Part shown: piece by piece, positions 47,512-59,780 of the stretch
How the letters are laid out: each line of letters begins with the position of its first letter
Position numbering within the stretch: position 1 is the first letter of the stretch
Source of the DNA: Gymnorhina tibicen
Taxonomy: Eukaryota > Chordata > Aves > Passeriformes > Artamidae
Direction of reading: 5' to 3'
Assembly (NCBI GenBank): GCA_013399875.1
Contig: VXAZ01004553.1
Location: 558,001-622,000, forward strand
DNA: 64,000 bases
The notes under the pieces: model-generated
Told to the model about the DNA's origin: nothing
The model's database searches: none
The model's input: only the letters and a program-made list of their open reading frames with translations
Position numbers and translations under genes: made by a program

Positions 47512-49296
47512 CCATCAGGAGAGAGGTGAAAGATCCAACAAATCCAGGCTTTGGGGATTTTTTAATACCATTCTCTTATATCTTTCGGAGTCAACTCCAG
47601 TCTAATCTTTCTCTCTTCCTAAGACAGATACAGATAGCCATGAATTAAATAAAAACCTAACAGCACTACAAACTATTTATGTAAATCGTGTATAGTATCA
47701 CGTTGCTCTATTTATTCAACACCCTAACTGCTTCTCAAAGGAATCACCATGGACTGAGGCCACCAGGCTTTGCTCAGACAATACCTACAGAAATCAGAAG
47801 TTTTGTCCAGGAGATATAATCAGAGTAGCACCAGGCCTTAGTTTCAGGCACCCTTTAAACAAGCATTACGAAGAACTCCTACACAGGTCCTGTCTGTTTG
47901 GTGCCCTTGGCCACGTTTTTTCTGACCCTACATGGCACTTTCTGTTGTGCCTATACAGGAGTTTGTGGGACCAGGTACTGAACCAGATCAGAAAAAAAAT
48001 GATGAACTTTAATTTAGGTGAAACCGTGATGTGGCTCAATGTACAGTCATGCAAATGTTTCTGGCAATGACGAGGTACGGTGGTAAAAATGAGAAATTGA
48101 AGGCTCTTGGAAAGGTGGAACTGATCCTTTCAGCAATGGGCACTGTTTTATGCTGACTTGCAAGTTGGCAAAAGCTTCCTTCAGGCTGTAAATATCCCCC
48201 ACTCACAGCCTAAGTGAAGGTTTGGAGAGTGGAAAACTGAGGCTGGAGCTGAAACTTCTTTGACATCAATTACACTCACCTATATTAAACCCAAAATAAG
48301 CCAAATAGCGCAGCTTTTAGCCTTGACCTTGTTTCAAAAACCCACTATCAAGCAATATTATCAGAATGAAAACTCTGTGTCAAATTTGATATATTTCTAG
48401 TTCTTAGCCTGTGTAAGAGATCTGCCAGTTTGAATAAGCACTTTGTAGGCATATCGTTTGATGCCTTGAAAAGGGGAGGCAAATACATTTACTGTAATGA
48501 ACACCACTGACATGCAAAATGAATGACCTATTAATTATTGCCATAGATTCTAAACCAGCATGTAGGCAGCCAAATCACAGTCTGGTTGTTTTATGGTGAC
48601 AGATCCTTTTCCAAAGAACCTACAGCCTGGGTTTCAGACAAGATACCGTCAAAGGAGGGAAGCAAGTAAGTGGGTGTGAGAAAAGCAAAACATGTCATTA
48701 AGCTTTATTATTGACTCCTTGCATGAAACGTATGTTCCAGGTTTGCTTTAAAAATAGTCTGTGTTCCTGTGTCTGGAGACACATGTGCGGAAATCAACCT
48801 CCCTCCCAAGTTCTGCACGACTTTGGGCTTTTTTTTCCCCCCTTTCATTTGCACTGAGCTGGGAATGTAGCTCGATACATGAAAAGAGCAGCAGAGGCCT
48901 TGAAATAACAGGTCTGGTGAGCTGTGCTGGTTAACGAGTTGAAATACAAGCCATTGTGGATTGTTGGGAGCAGTTGTCCTTTGAAGTCACTTGATATTAT
49001 TGCTCCTGAGCTGGCACACAAAGTTTAGAGAAATGAGCATGGCAAAGTGAGGGGAGCTTACATGGATGTCACTCCTTTTATACAAACTCTCATTGCTAAG
49101 TGAACTTGGAAGCTCAACAGAAAGGGAAAAATTATTAAACTCAAAGCAAATCTTGGCTCTGTATGTAAATTAGCCAACTATCTTCAAGCAGAATTGTCAA
49201 ACAGTATTTTGAAAAATATTGCTTGCATAATTTACTACACTACTTGTGTAAATGCATCAGAGCAGAACCTTCCATGGAGGTTGGATTGTCACACGC

Positions 49297-49317
49297 TGTC
49301 ACATGCTGAATGTGACA
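49297..49317. promoter_or_regulatory. Palindromic TGTCACAT pair (TALE-type half sites)
   Basis: TGTCACAT (49297-49304) and ATGTGACA (49310-49317) form a perfect 8-bp inverted repeat with a 5-base loop. A third TGTCACA starts at 49287. TGACA/TGTCA is the core recognised by MEIS, PREP and TGIF homeodomain proteins. Confidence 0.35.
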
Positions 49318-49678
49318 CTGAGCTGGCCACTGATTTCTTAAGAGTCTTACAGTGTTAACTCTGCTGGGCCATTAGACTGCACCCTCAAAAAACAACTTCT
49401 GCATGCCTTACACACTCTCTACATATCAGCTTGTTTACACTTCAAGTTTATTTGGAAAGTTTTATTACAATCCCCTTACCTCAGTTTCAAAAATGTTCCA
49501 GAAAGTCATTGATGTTCCATGAAAAAACAGTTTCCACTCCCAATAACTTTTTTCCTCCTTCCTGCTAACCTACTCCTCCCCTATTCATCAGCACCTGCTC
49601 TGAATTTCATGAATAGCTTTGCTCAAATTGCTGTGACTGCACAGGTTCAGAATTGGAATACTACTTGGTAAGAAACCT

Positions 49679-49700
49679 GAAGAAAGAAAGAAAGAAAGAA
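49679..49700. repeat. GAAA microsatellite
   Basis: About five AGAA/GAAA units in tandem. Confidence 0.85.
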
Positions 49701-52270
49701 TCTTTCTGTGGCTTGGCAAAAACTCCGCATTTGTGCGGTACCTGGCAAGCTCAGCAGAGTTTTTGTAGTTGCCATATGGGTTAAGGACATACTCCCACCA
49801 GCTGTTTGATGCTGCTCTTGCTCAACTCCCTTGTCCCCTCTCCCCCCATATTTTTTTTTTCCCTTTTAACATGTTTCCAAGATATCTTCAGAGTTTTCCC
49901 CTTCTCCTACTTGGAGGCAAGCACTTCTCACACATGGAGGGAGCACATCTCTTCAGGTGGCATTCTGGGGTGACACTGCTGCAGAGAATTGGGGTGGGAA
50001 GATACAGTTTCTATCAAAGAATAACTTGAGCAGGGAGTGGTGTCTTCTTTCCCTTGGAGAATAAGCTTTTGATGAGGGTATTTACAGTGTGATCATGCAC
50101 CATCTGGCAGAAGGAGGCCTGACCTACTCAAGGCCTCCTAGGTACTGCTGTAATGAAAACATGGAACAGTTTCAGTCTCCTGTGCCTCAGTTCCCAAGCA
50201 CTGGAGTGTGTGCTCGCCCCTTTTCTAAATGGTTGCAAATAGCCCTTCCCATTTACCAGCTCAGTGGAACCACGGCAGAGTGATCTCAGAGCACCGTGCT
50301 GCTAAGTCAGTCTCGGGATTTTATAGAGTTTACTGGGGAAAAAGAAACAAAACGACAAAAAAACCCGAACAAAAAGTATCTGTGACTCATGGAAAGAGCT
50401 CTTACATATCTGAAACATACTATCATCAGCTTACTAGCACGGCACTTCACGTGGCTTAATTATGTGATTATTTAGTCTATTATCTCCAAAAGCAATTCTT
50501 TTCATCAGTAAATTGTGCTCATGAGCAGGTCTTTGGAAAATGTGTTAAAAGCCTCTAGGAAAAATATTTAATCCTTGTTTCAATTTAATGTAATCCCCTT
50601 GTTTTAATCTCTTACAGTGTAGTTTTTTATGTGTAATCAGGCTATTAGTTTATGCATTTAATTATCGGTGTAGCCTCACATGGTTTTTTTCTGCCTTCCA
50701 CTGAATCTCCACTTGATAGACATATCTTAAGAACAGATAAAAAGTAACTTTGGAAATTAAGAGAGACATGAATCACCTTTTGAAAACATTGGTGCCCATA
50801 CTTCTTACCACAAGCATAGAAGCAAATTATTTGCTTTTAACTGCAGTTATCTGGCATTTCTGTTTCCCTTTCTTCCACAGCTGCTCTTCACTTTCTCACT
50901 GAATGGTTTCTCCATAATTCTATTACAGGTTTCCTTTTTGGACTGACCCATGACAGGAATCATGAGTCACCAGTAGGTTAAAAGTTCAAAGCCAGGTTTG
51001 TCATCTTTTTCTATAATTCTGTTCCTGCACATTTTCTGTGTCCCCTACTTTCTGTGTCCTTTATTTCGAAAAGTATTACCCTGGCCAGGAAATGGAGTCA
51101 GGCACTCAAATTTTGCCATCCTTCAAAGGAAGATGCAGCAGAGAGGCCCAGGTGTCCTGGATCTGTAACACACAGAACGGTACATTCAGCTGTGCCCATC
51201 CATGGCAATGAGCTGACTAGAAATGCCTTTCCTCAGCTCATACAGCAAAAGACGGGTTCGCAGTCACTATACCCTAAATTCTCGTTCTTAGCCCAAGCAG
51301 GGGTGACTAATGATCTGCGGCAGGTGATTCCAGTGTGAAATAAAGTAACCTAAACATCGGAATGTTTTGAATTAATTTTGACAGAGTCCCCAGTAACAGT
51401 ATCTCCTGCTCCCTGCCTGTCAGGTGTACAGTTGGAAAAGAAACCGGCATTCTGGCTCAGAGGGATTTATAAACCAGCCGGGGTAGTAATGAGCACGGAC
51501 CTTGCTGCTTTCAGTTCTGGAGGGGAATGAAAGCTTTCCTGCCTCTGCACTGCCTAAGTGAAGTGGGGATGCACAGGGGCAAGAGTGTGGAGAGTGAAAT
51601 TGTGTCAGAAGAGAAGCGAACTGAGCCCAAACAACACAAACTGGAGACGAGGCAGCTGAAGGGAACAACAAGAAAGGACAAAAAGCCCACAAGAAGCCTG
51701 GCCAATAGGAAAGCAGCAGGAAGCAGGAACGAGCTCCTAGACAGTAGCAAAGAGTCTGTGATAGCCACCACACCTTGTGGTTATCAAGCTGTTCCACTGT
51801 AACCCTCTGACTGTGAGGGACAGGAGATCCAGCCTCAGCATCTTCTCAGCTTATCAGCACTGCAGCCAGGTGAACAGGAGGAAAGAGGCATCAGTGAAAC
51901 TCTTGTGTTTTCCTGAGGTTTTGTTCAGCTGTAAGGGCCAGTGGCTGCAGAATTTGCAACAGGCAAGTGTGCTGAGAATTTAAGGATGAAACATCGTTCT
52001 CAAATGTTTGGTTTTTTTCCTTTTCTTTCAAGTTTTACTTGGTAAATATGGAGGAATGTACATTTCCCTAGATGATACATAGTTTATATCATCAAGTTTC
52101 TCTGCAATACACTCCTTTCCTAGAGCTGCTGCTTTCATAATCTGGGATGTTGTCATGTTGCTCTGTTTACCTACAGGATTTGCCAAAAAACTGTGGCATA
52201 AAGAAAATGGGCTATTTTAGCTTAATTTAATAGGCAAGCTTAAGGAAAAAGCAGATCCAGACCTATTACT

Positions 52271-52336
52271 CCAGTTTACACAAGCCAGATTAGAAAGGCC
52301 ATTGCACATGCTTTGCAAGCACGTTTTGTAAACTGG
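52271..52336. repeat. Inverted repeat, 10-bp arms
   Basis: CCAGTTTACA (52271-52280) is the exact reverse complement of TGTAAACTGG (52327-52336). A second overlapping near-match (TTTACACAAGCC against GGTTTGTGTAAA) lies in the same place. TGTAAAC is a forkhead-type core. Confidence 0.6.
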
Positions 52337-54399
52337 TTTGTGTAAAACAAGCCAGCTGAGCGAGACTGAAATTTCAGTTGTTTAAAGTCTCTCGTCATGT
52401 GTCACCAGAGTGATTCACATGTAGATCATTTAAACTGGTTAATGAACACAATTACCATTTTTGACAATATTAATTGGACCTTTATTTATACTGCTTTCTG
52501 TATTTTACCTTCATAACCACCTCCATAATTAGCAACTCCTTTAGCTTTACTATGCCTAGAGGAATAGTTTACTTTTATAGAACAACTATTTCATTATTAA
52601 CTTCTCTTTCATTTCCCCTCCCTCCAATACTTTTCCCCACAGAACTTCCAAGCCTTTTTCTTCTCCTCCAGTCATTAGCAATTGGGCTTCATCTTTGCAA
52701 TTAACGAGGGTGAGAGACACCTGCCTGTTAAGAAATTGTCTGCCACACACTTGCAACTCAAGGCTTACACCTGCTTAGTCAGAGTTGTTCCAACTAAGAT
52801 GCCACACCAGTATTCTGGTATTTCTTTTACTTATAGAACTAAAGAATGGAGAGAATGGGTCCTTTCCTAGTTCAAAGATGGGTGAGACAACCAGCTTATG
52901 CAAAAGGGCACAAACTCCCCTCTTTTGCCCAGGATATCAAAGCCTGCTTGCAAAAGGAGAAAAATTAGAAACCCTGAAGTTGTACCCAGTTAACAGTGAT
53001 TTGTACATTTTCAGCTAGAGCTAAGTACTACTTTAATTAGCACTGGTAAAGCAATAGGACCACACAAGGCAGAAAGTTATTATACTGGGTATTTTAAAAA
53101 GACACAGGACAAGGCAGCCCTTGCTGCGATGAGAACACAGTCGAAACAGACAAGCCAGATATCTATTGGGGTGATGGCACAGGAGCTGCAGTGACTTGAC
53201 TGGTGTGTGCAGCAGGTTAGCAACAAAGGCGGGAACAGAAGCCAATTCCCCCAGTTCCCAATCCATTTTCCTCCCTGCCAGACCCCCACTTCCAGCCTGT
53301 GCTGTGGTGCAGACAATGGAGGAGGCATAAATCTATCTCCACCTTTCACTGCTGCGGGAGCTGTACCCCTGAAATGTGTGGAGATTTATTCAAGCTGTTG
53401 AAGAATATGAGGTCAAGGAGTATAAGGAAAGCATTGCAGTAGACTACTGCATTTCATATCCACATTTAATAGTCTCAAGTCCGTAATTTCACAGCCTGAG
53501 AATTTACGGTTTCAGGAAGACTTTTGATTCATTTACATGTTGGTGGCATAAATTGCTGTTGTATCTATAAACAAGGTTTCATTCCCCATTTCTTGGATAT
53601 CTGCATTTCTTTCTGCAACACAGACAACCACACATACTGTAAAGATGTCCACGAGCAAACTTTCCCAATATAAGGTGTATTTAAATTTTCCTATTCAGCA
53701 AACGCAAAACGCTTTGTGAAGAGCAGCTCTGACAAAGGTGCTTCACCCAGTGGGCAGGTACTGCTCCGAAACCTGCCTGGCTTCCTCTCAGGTGAGCTCT
53801 CCAGCCGCTGCTGTCTGCCTGGAACACAGCTGCCAACGTGAAAAGTCTCTCCTTTTCCATCTGCCATCCCTGGCAATTTCGGGTGAGGAGGATCACGGAA
53901 CTTAAGATTTCCTTCAGGCAGTCCATTGCCCATACAGCATCTTGAACTGAGCTCAGTCCCGAGGTTTTCATCTTTACTTCAAAAAACCCTGTGTAAACTG
54001 AGTGTTTTGGATTACCGAAGGGCAGTGCTATGGAGACGTGTATTGCCACAAAAGGCTTTATTACACAAATATTTGATGCTGAGAAAGAATGCATCTTTCA
54101 TTAGGGCTCAAAAGGAACAGCTCCAAACACATTTTATCATGTATTTTTTGATCTGCCTTGATGAAAGCTCCAGCTATTATGGAGTACAAGTGAACATTAG
54201 GGCTGGTTCTGTTGTCTAGAATCCCACTGTGATTAGTGCTCTACAAATCCCAAACAGTCTGGTCCCTCACCAAAAGCTTGTACGTGGGAAGGTAGCTGGG
54301 ATGCATAGTATGTAATTAACCTGAGAAATTTACATTTTATTCAAATTGCTAATGAACAAAATAATATCAGACAAAAGAATGGAAAGTACCAAACCTGGT

Positions 54400-54760
54400 G
54401 TCTAAGTCTGAAAGTATTTTAGATATTGAATTGCGAGCTTTAATAAGAGCAGGCCCTGAATAGATGGAAAAACACAAATAATGGAAGACATGGGAAAATT
54501 ATGCAATTGGAACTTGCTTTTAACATTTCACATGGCTTTATAAATATTTAGCACATGACAGGCATGTGCCCTTTTCCTACTGCTTTGTGTCTCCTCTTAT
54601 GGCAGTCAGAGACACTGCCTAAAACCGATTAGAGTCTTGCAAAATCTTTATTAGCAATTAGCCTCAAATACAAGAAATGTATCTGGATGTTGATTAACTG
54701 AACATGATCATTAATATAACTATTCATATTAATCATGATGTAGTCAATTATTGAGCAAAA
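54400..54760. promoter_or_regulatory. Candidate conserved non-coding element
   Basis: AT-rich, non-repetitive DNA dense in homeodomain-type cores (ATTA, TAAT, ATTAGC) with a perfect 8-bp palindrome ATTAATAT/ATATTAAT at 54710-54733. The style matches developmental enhancers near transcription-factor genes, but conservation cannot be tested here. Confidence 0.3.
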
Positions 54761-57700
54761 GAACTAAAATCATGCTCAGTCATAAGATGAGATGCAATGA
54801 AAAACAGATCTTATTTCTATCCTTTGCTTTAAATTTGACAGGTAGGCAAAGACTTCTTTAGAAGTAAAGAATTTCTTTGCATGGTAACACGCACCTCAAA
54901 TTGCAGAAAGAGGCTTCAAAAGTACCTCACAATTCTCAACAAATTCTTTCAACAGTGTAATGTTTGCAAAAGTTCAGAACTCATGTTCATAATTTACTCA
55001 GTTAAACACAAGATGACTAAGGTTAATTTGATTTTTCTTCCTGATGTCATAATTAAAGTATGAATATCATTTAGACATCAGTAGATAAAAAGTATGTCAA
55101 TGAAGGACAAGTAAAAATTCAAATTACTAAGGAGCAAAATTAAGTTAATTTCAGAGTGGAATGTTTGTAAGCAGTGTGTAATCAGTCTTCAGTTTAAATG
55201 ACTCTTAATTAAATAATCTATTATTATGTTCACTGGCAAATCGAGCCTAAACATGTACAAGTGCAAAAGCTAAAAGATCCAGCTACAGTCAGCACTCAAA
55301 TACAAAGAACTTTTAGTACAATAACATTGGCCAAAAATATACTTTCTTCTGCATGAGTTTTTTTTTGGGGGGGGCGTGTTGCATGTCTCACTAGGAGTAA
55401 CGAGGGTCAAATTCCAGCCCAAGGTACAAACCTTAAAGTTGTGATGACATTCAGGAGTGTCATACATTGACATCTGAGTGCAGTCTATCCATGAACAAAC
55501 ACGAGCCTACGCCGAGACATTCTCCGATGCTGTTTGAGAAGTCTGTTGCTCACTTGTCACTTGGGCACACCCATGCCCAATTTTCTTTTCAGCGATCAGC
55601 ATTATCCTCTGTACCCCCCACTCTGAAGCAATTACTCATTTCAAGAAAGAATGGAGCAGTAGTCCCCGAGCGAGTGCATTCAGCCACCGCTCGTGGTGCT
55701 GAGCAAACGTCGTCGTTCAGGGTACGATGCCTTAGCTTGGCCCTGCTTCTGAAACAGGATCAGCACAAGCCAGCCAGTCTGGCAGGACTGACAGACATTG
55801 CCTTCCAATCAAGCATCGCCTCCACCCCAGAACGTGCCCGCAGGGGCTCCCTTTGCAGGATTTACTGAGGAGACAGAGGGTGTGGATAAGGCACAGAGAG
55901 CCACCTCTCTGCTTGGGAACCCAAGTCCCGCTTGCAGAGGAGGTTCAGGTTTAAGTGTCTGTGGCTTCCAGCGAGACCTGTCCTCCAAAAGGCTGCTGCT
56001 TTTGAGAATCACACGTGGACGCAGTCCAAAAAATTCACTTAGACTCTTCTTGAAAATTGTAGCCCTGCTACAGAATTCAAATGTTATGCCTTTGATACTT
56101 AAAGCTGTAGACTAATAAGACGGGAAGCATATGGGTTTAGACCAGGACAAAGATGTTGCAATTTCATACACTGAAATCTGTCTGGAGTTACCACTAGTGA
56201 CTTTCTTGCAATTCGGAAGAATCGTATCCAGTTCTTATTAAAACAGAGGCTGAGGTTAAACATGGAAATATTTAGGCTTTTTCCTTAGGCCCAACTTTTC
56301 TAGGTTGTAGTAATGCATAGATAGGAAGTGAATTAACTCAGCACTGTCCCATTGATCTGTTTTTTAAAGGCTCATGTTCATAACACTGCAGCATTCTCCT
56401 GGCTGAGCATCTGCATCTCATTGCCAGATCTGAGCTGCTCCACTGGGTAGCTGAGCAAGACAATCTTAAAGACTTATTGTGAAAAAGCCTAAATTTCCAC
56501 AAACCAAACTACCTGACCTAGCTGATGCTCAGCTGATGTCAAATTTGCTGAAGTTGAAAGGAAAAAACCCCAACAATCGTCACAGCTCCTGACCTCTTTC
56601 TAGAGAGTGCTCTTGCATCCGATTTACTTCCGCAGAATGAAACCCAAGTCAAGAGCTGCCACTACTAACTAAGGACATAAGTTTATCTCTAATGCTCCAC
56701 CAGGATGAACGTGAGACATATCCAAAGGTGGTTGGAAGTAGAGACACTGCACATGAACCCTCAGCTGCTGGTTCCTCAGCTTTGGAAACCTATCACTGTC
56801 CTTGATCAAGGAAGAAGCCTCAGCTCTGCATTCGGGCATTCAGGCTTGCTATGGTTTTAACCTACTGCGATTAGCATCACTCAGTGCTGGTGCTGATAAC
56901 AGAATTGCTTCTGTGACATAGGCAGATCCATCCTCCTTGAAGGAGTGAGATCAGGAATGGATCCCCACGACAGCCCCACACTACTGCCAGAGCAATCTGG
57001 CTTCGTAGAATCTTGCCATGTAGTGTTCCACTTTCGTCTCTGTCATCATTTTTGTCCCGACTTTACTACACTGCGTAAAAGTGGGAAGTAGAAATGCACA
57101 CAGAGATCCCTAAGATGTACTACATTGATAGTTTAGAGATGCTTATGGTGTTAAACTGCATGAAAACAGATATTTATATTAAACATTGATGTTAATCTTA
57201 TGCTGGTAAATTACCCTAGATGGAAGAAATCGACTTACACTCAGATGTAAGGCATTGATATCAATCTCCCTTTTCTTCTCTTTCTCTATCATTTGGCTAA
57301 AGCAAGAGGAGAATCTTAGTCATTACTGCTGGGTGGACTTCTAGCCAAAACTGATGGCTGGAAACATTAAAAAAAAAATCCTTCTTAGCTCAGAAAAAAA
57401 ATTCACAGAACTAAAAATACTGCCAAAAGTTTATGTCAGCAAGTTAAAAGAGGCAAGACCATATCACCACTAATTCATATACAAAAAACTAGTCAATTTT
57501 ATGTATACTGAAAATTCATACATCCTCATCTTCATCATGAGCAGCAAACATTTATAGCCTGAAAATAAACATTCAAGGAGCATCCAACCTGGCCTTTCTA
57601 ACCAGCAAACTAGTAACTCAAGGTGAAACTGCACTGCAGATGAGCCCAAATCCAGGCTGTGCTTCATTCCCTCGGGCTGAGAGGAGAACAGAGATTGAGT

Positions 57701-59337
57701 GTAGAAAGTCTGGGAAGCCTGCAGAAGATGCATTGCCCTAAGAAAAGCCATGGGGGAAGAAATGGGTCTTAATAGCAGCAAAGCAAAAAAAGTAGCCAAC
57801 AGGTACTGTGGCACTTGCTGCTCTCTTCCAATGCAACTGCACAATAGTATTCAAGGAAAGAAACATGCAGAAGGAGCATTACAGAGCAGGATTTGCAGCA
57901 GCAGTTTTAACGTGTCTCAAAGTGTTCCTTCCTTATTAGGAATCTCATCAGCTAATTGTTCCAGTGCCTGAAAATGTCCCGGCTTTTCTGACAACAGTGA
58001 GCTGCTGCTAGCTAGCATCCAACACAGTGTGCCCAAGGACTTTTCCTCCCCCTTCCCAGCACGGAGCAGCCATTTCATCATGAGTGTGTTACACTGACAG
58101 CCACCCTCCTCCTCATCTTGTTTCAGTAGGGAAGCCAAGGCAGGACATAAAGGAGTTGCAGCATCTTGACAAGGGCCCTTATTAGGCAAACAAACTTATA
58201 TGAATCTTTTATAGAGAACATCCTGTGTTGCAGGCAACTTTGACACGGTTTAGGAGTTGAGATGATTTCCTACAAGATACAATCTCCACTGAACAATGGA
58301 ATCTGCTCATCCAGTACCCTGCCAGCAGGGATATCATCTGCTGTCTTCACATGGCTGCATCTTCTCCTCGCAGCTGCATTCCTTTGCATGGTCTCTCCCT
58401 CTTACGAATATTCCCTTTCTGCCTTTGGCCCCTGCTTTTCCAGACCTTTTCCAGCTACAGGTCTCCAGTTCCCTCTGCATGTCTCTGGCTCAAGCTCCAC
58501 AGGGGGCCAGTGACCTCGGGGAACTGGGAGCAGGGAGAAGGAGGCAGGAAACGTGCGGGAAGGTGACCAGTAGGAGGAGGAACCCCTTCGATCAGAACAC
58601 TGGGTTTCTTCTGGAATTCAAGGCCTTGGAAAGGCACAGTGCAAGTGCCATAGCAATATTTCTTCTTCTGAATAGAGACTCTCCCCCTAGGAGATTCCAC
58701 ATTTATGGGAGCATGTTAATTATTCATTCAGATGCTTTTTAGCTCCACTTTGTTGCTGTTAAACCAGGAACAGAACCACATAACTGAGCAATTTACCAGG
58801 CACTTAATTGAGCTCCAGACCTGGAGCAGTGCTGTCTGCAGCCCAGTCTCACGGGTTCATTCCTGCAAGGGTTGAGAAAGAAACCACAGGAAACTACCAG
58901 GATGATATATTGTGTCTCGGTGAGGATTTTTCCAGTACACCACCTAAGGAAAAGCAAGGCTTAGGAGTATTAGTGAATCTTCTAGTGATTCAGCTTATGG
59001 TATCAGCCAAAATTCCCTTATTTTCCCCCTCCTGCACCGGAAAGTTATGATCCTTTCTTTCACACGATGAACAATGGTTGCTAACTATAACATGGTACAA
59101 AGGTGGCAGCTCTTAAACCAATCAAAGATTCACCTAAAAAAAGAAACTCAGTAGCAAAGTGCTGTCACTGGCACCACTCCCAATCAATCTCTAGGATATA
59201 TCCGAGGTAGAATTTATGGTCCATAAAACCAATCCATAATTCTAACTTGGTTTGATTTCAGCACAGTAGCTTAAATATTTATGTAGCTTAAACAAAAGTG
59301 GCTAGTGGCTGGATATATCCTGGACACTCTGCAAGTG

Positions 59338-59393
59338 CCTTCCTTCCTTCCTTCCTTCCTTCCTTCCTTCCTTCCTTCCTTCCTTCCTTCCCC
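59338..59393. repeat. TTCC/GGAA microsatellite
   Basis: About 14 uninterrupted TTCC units. The minus-strand frame across it encodes a repeating KEGR peptide purely as a consequence of the repeat. Long uninterrupted tetranucleotide arrays are usually length-polymorphic, and GGAA arrays can bind ETS factors. Confidence 0.97.
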
Positions 59394-59761
59394 TGACACA
59401 GCTTGGATTGGTATTTTTGGGGTGTGCTATTTTGCAAGCCATGAAAAGCAGAGTGTTGAAAAGGGGTGGACATGCAAGCCAGTTATGTTGGCTTTTCACA
59501 GTAATCCAGGTTAATATATTTTCATCAATTCATGTCAAGAAAGCTTTACATCTCTTTTTTCACGCTGGAGACTAGCTGTAAACTCAGCTCCAAGGAAAAA
59601 AAGAAGCAGCAGCAGCCTCTCCCTTCCCTACAGTTTTCTACAGAAACAAGCCCTGCCTTTCCCCTCCCTGAGCACAGGGAATCAGTCCTCGGCCATTAGG
59701 CGGGATCTGTGTGACAGTGAGTTTGCATACCAGCTACTTTAGTTGCTCTGCACCAGACACA

Positions 59762-59780
59762 CTTTGATCTTACGATCAAA
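59762..59780. promoter_or_regulatory. Palindromic TCF/LEF-type pair
   Basis: TTTGATC (59763-59769) and GATCAAA (59774-59780) form a perfect 7-bp inverted repeat with a 4-base loop. With the preceding C the left half is CTTTGAT, the reverse complement of the TCF/LEF core ATCAAAG. Confidence 0.3.

Noticed and set aside
59288..59514. Frames with KEGR or LPSF repeats
   Set aside because: Direct translation of the TTCC microsatellite.
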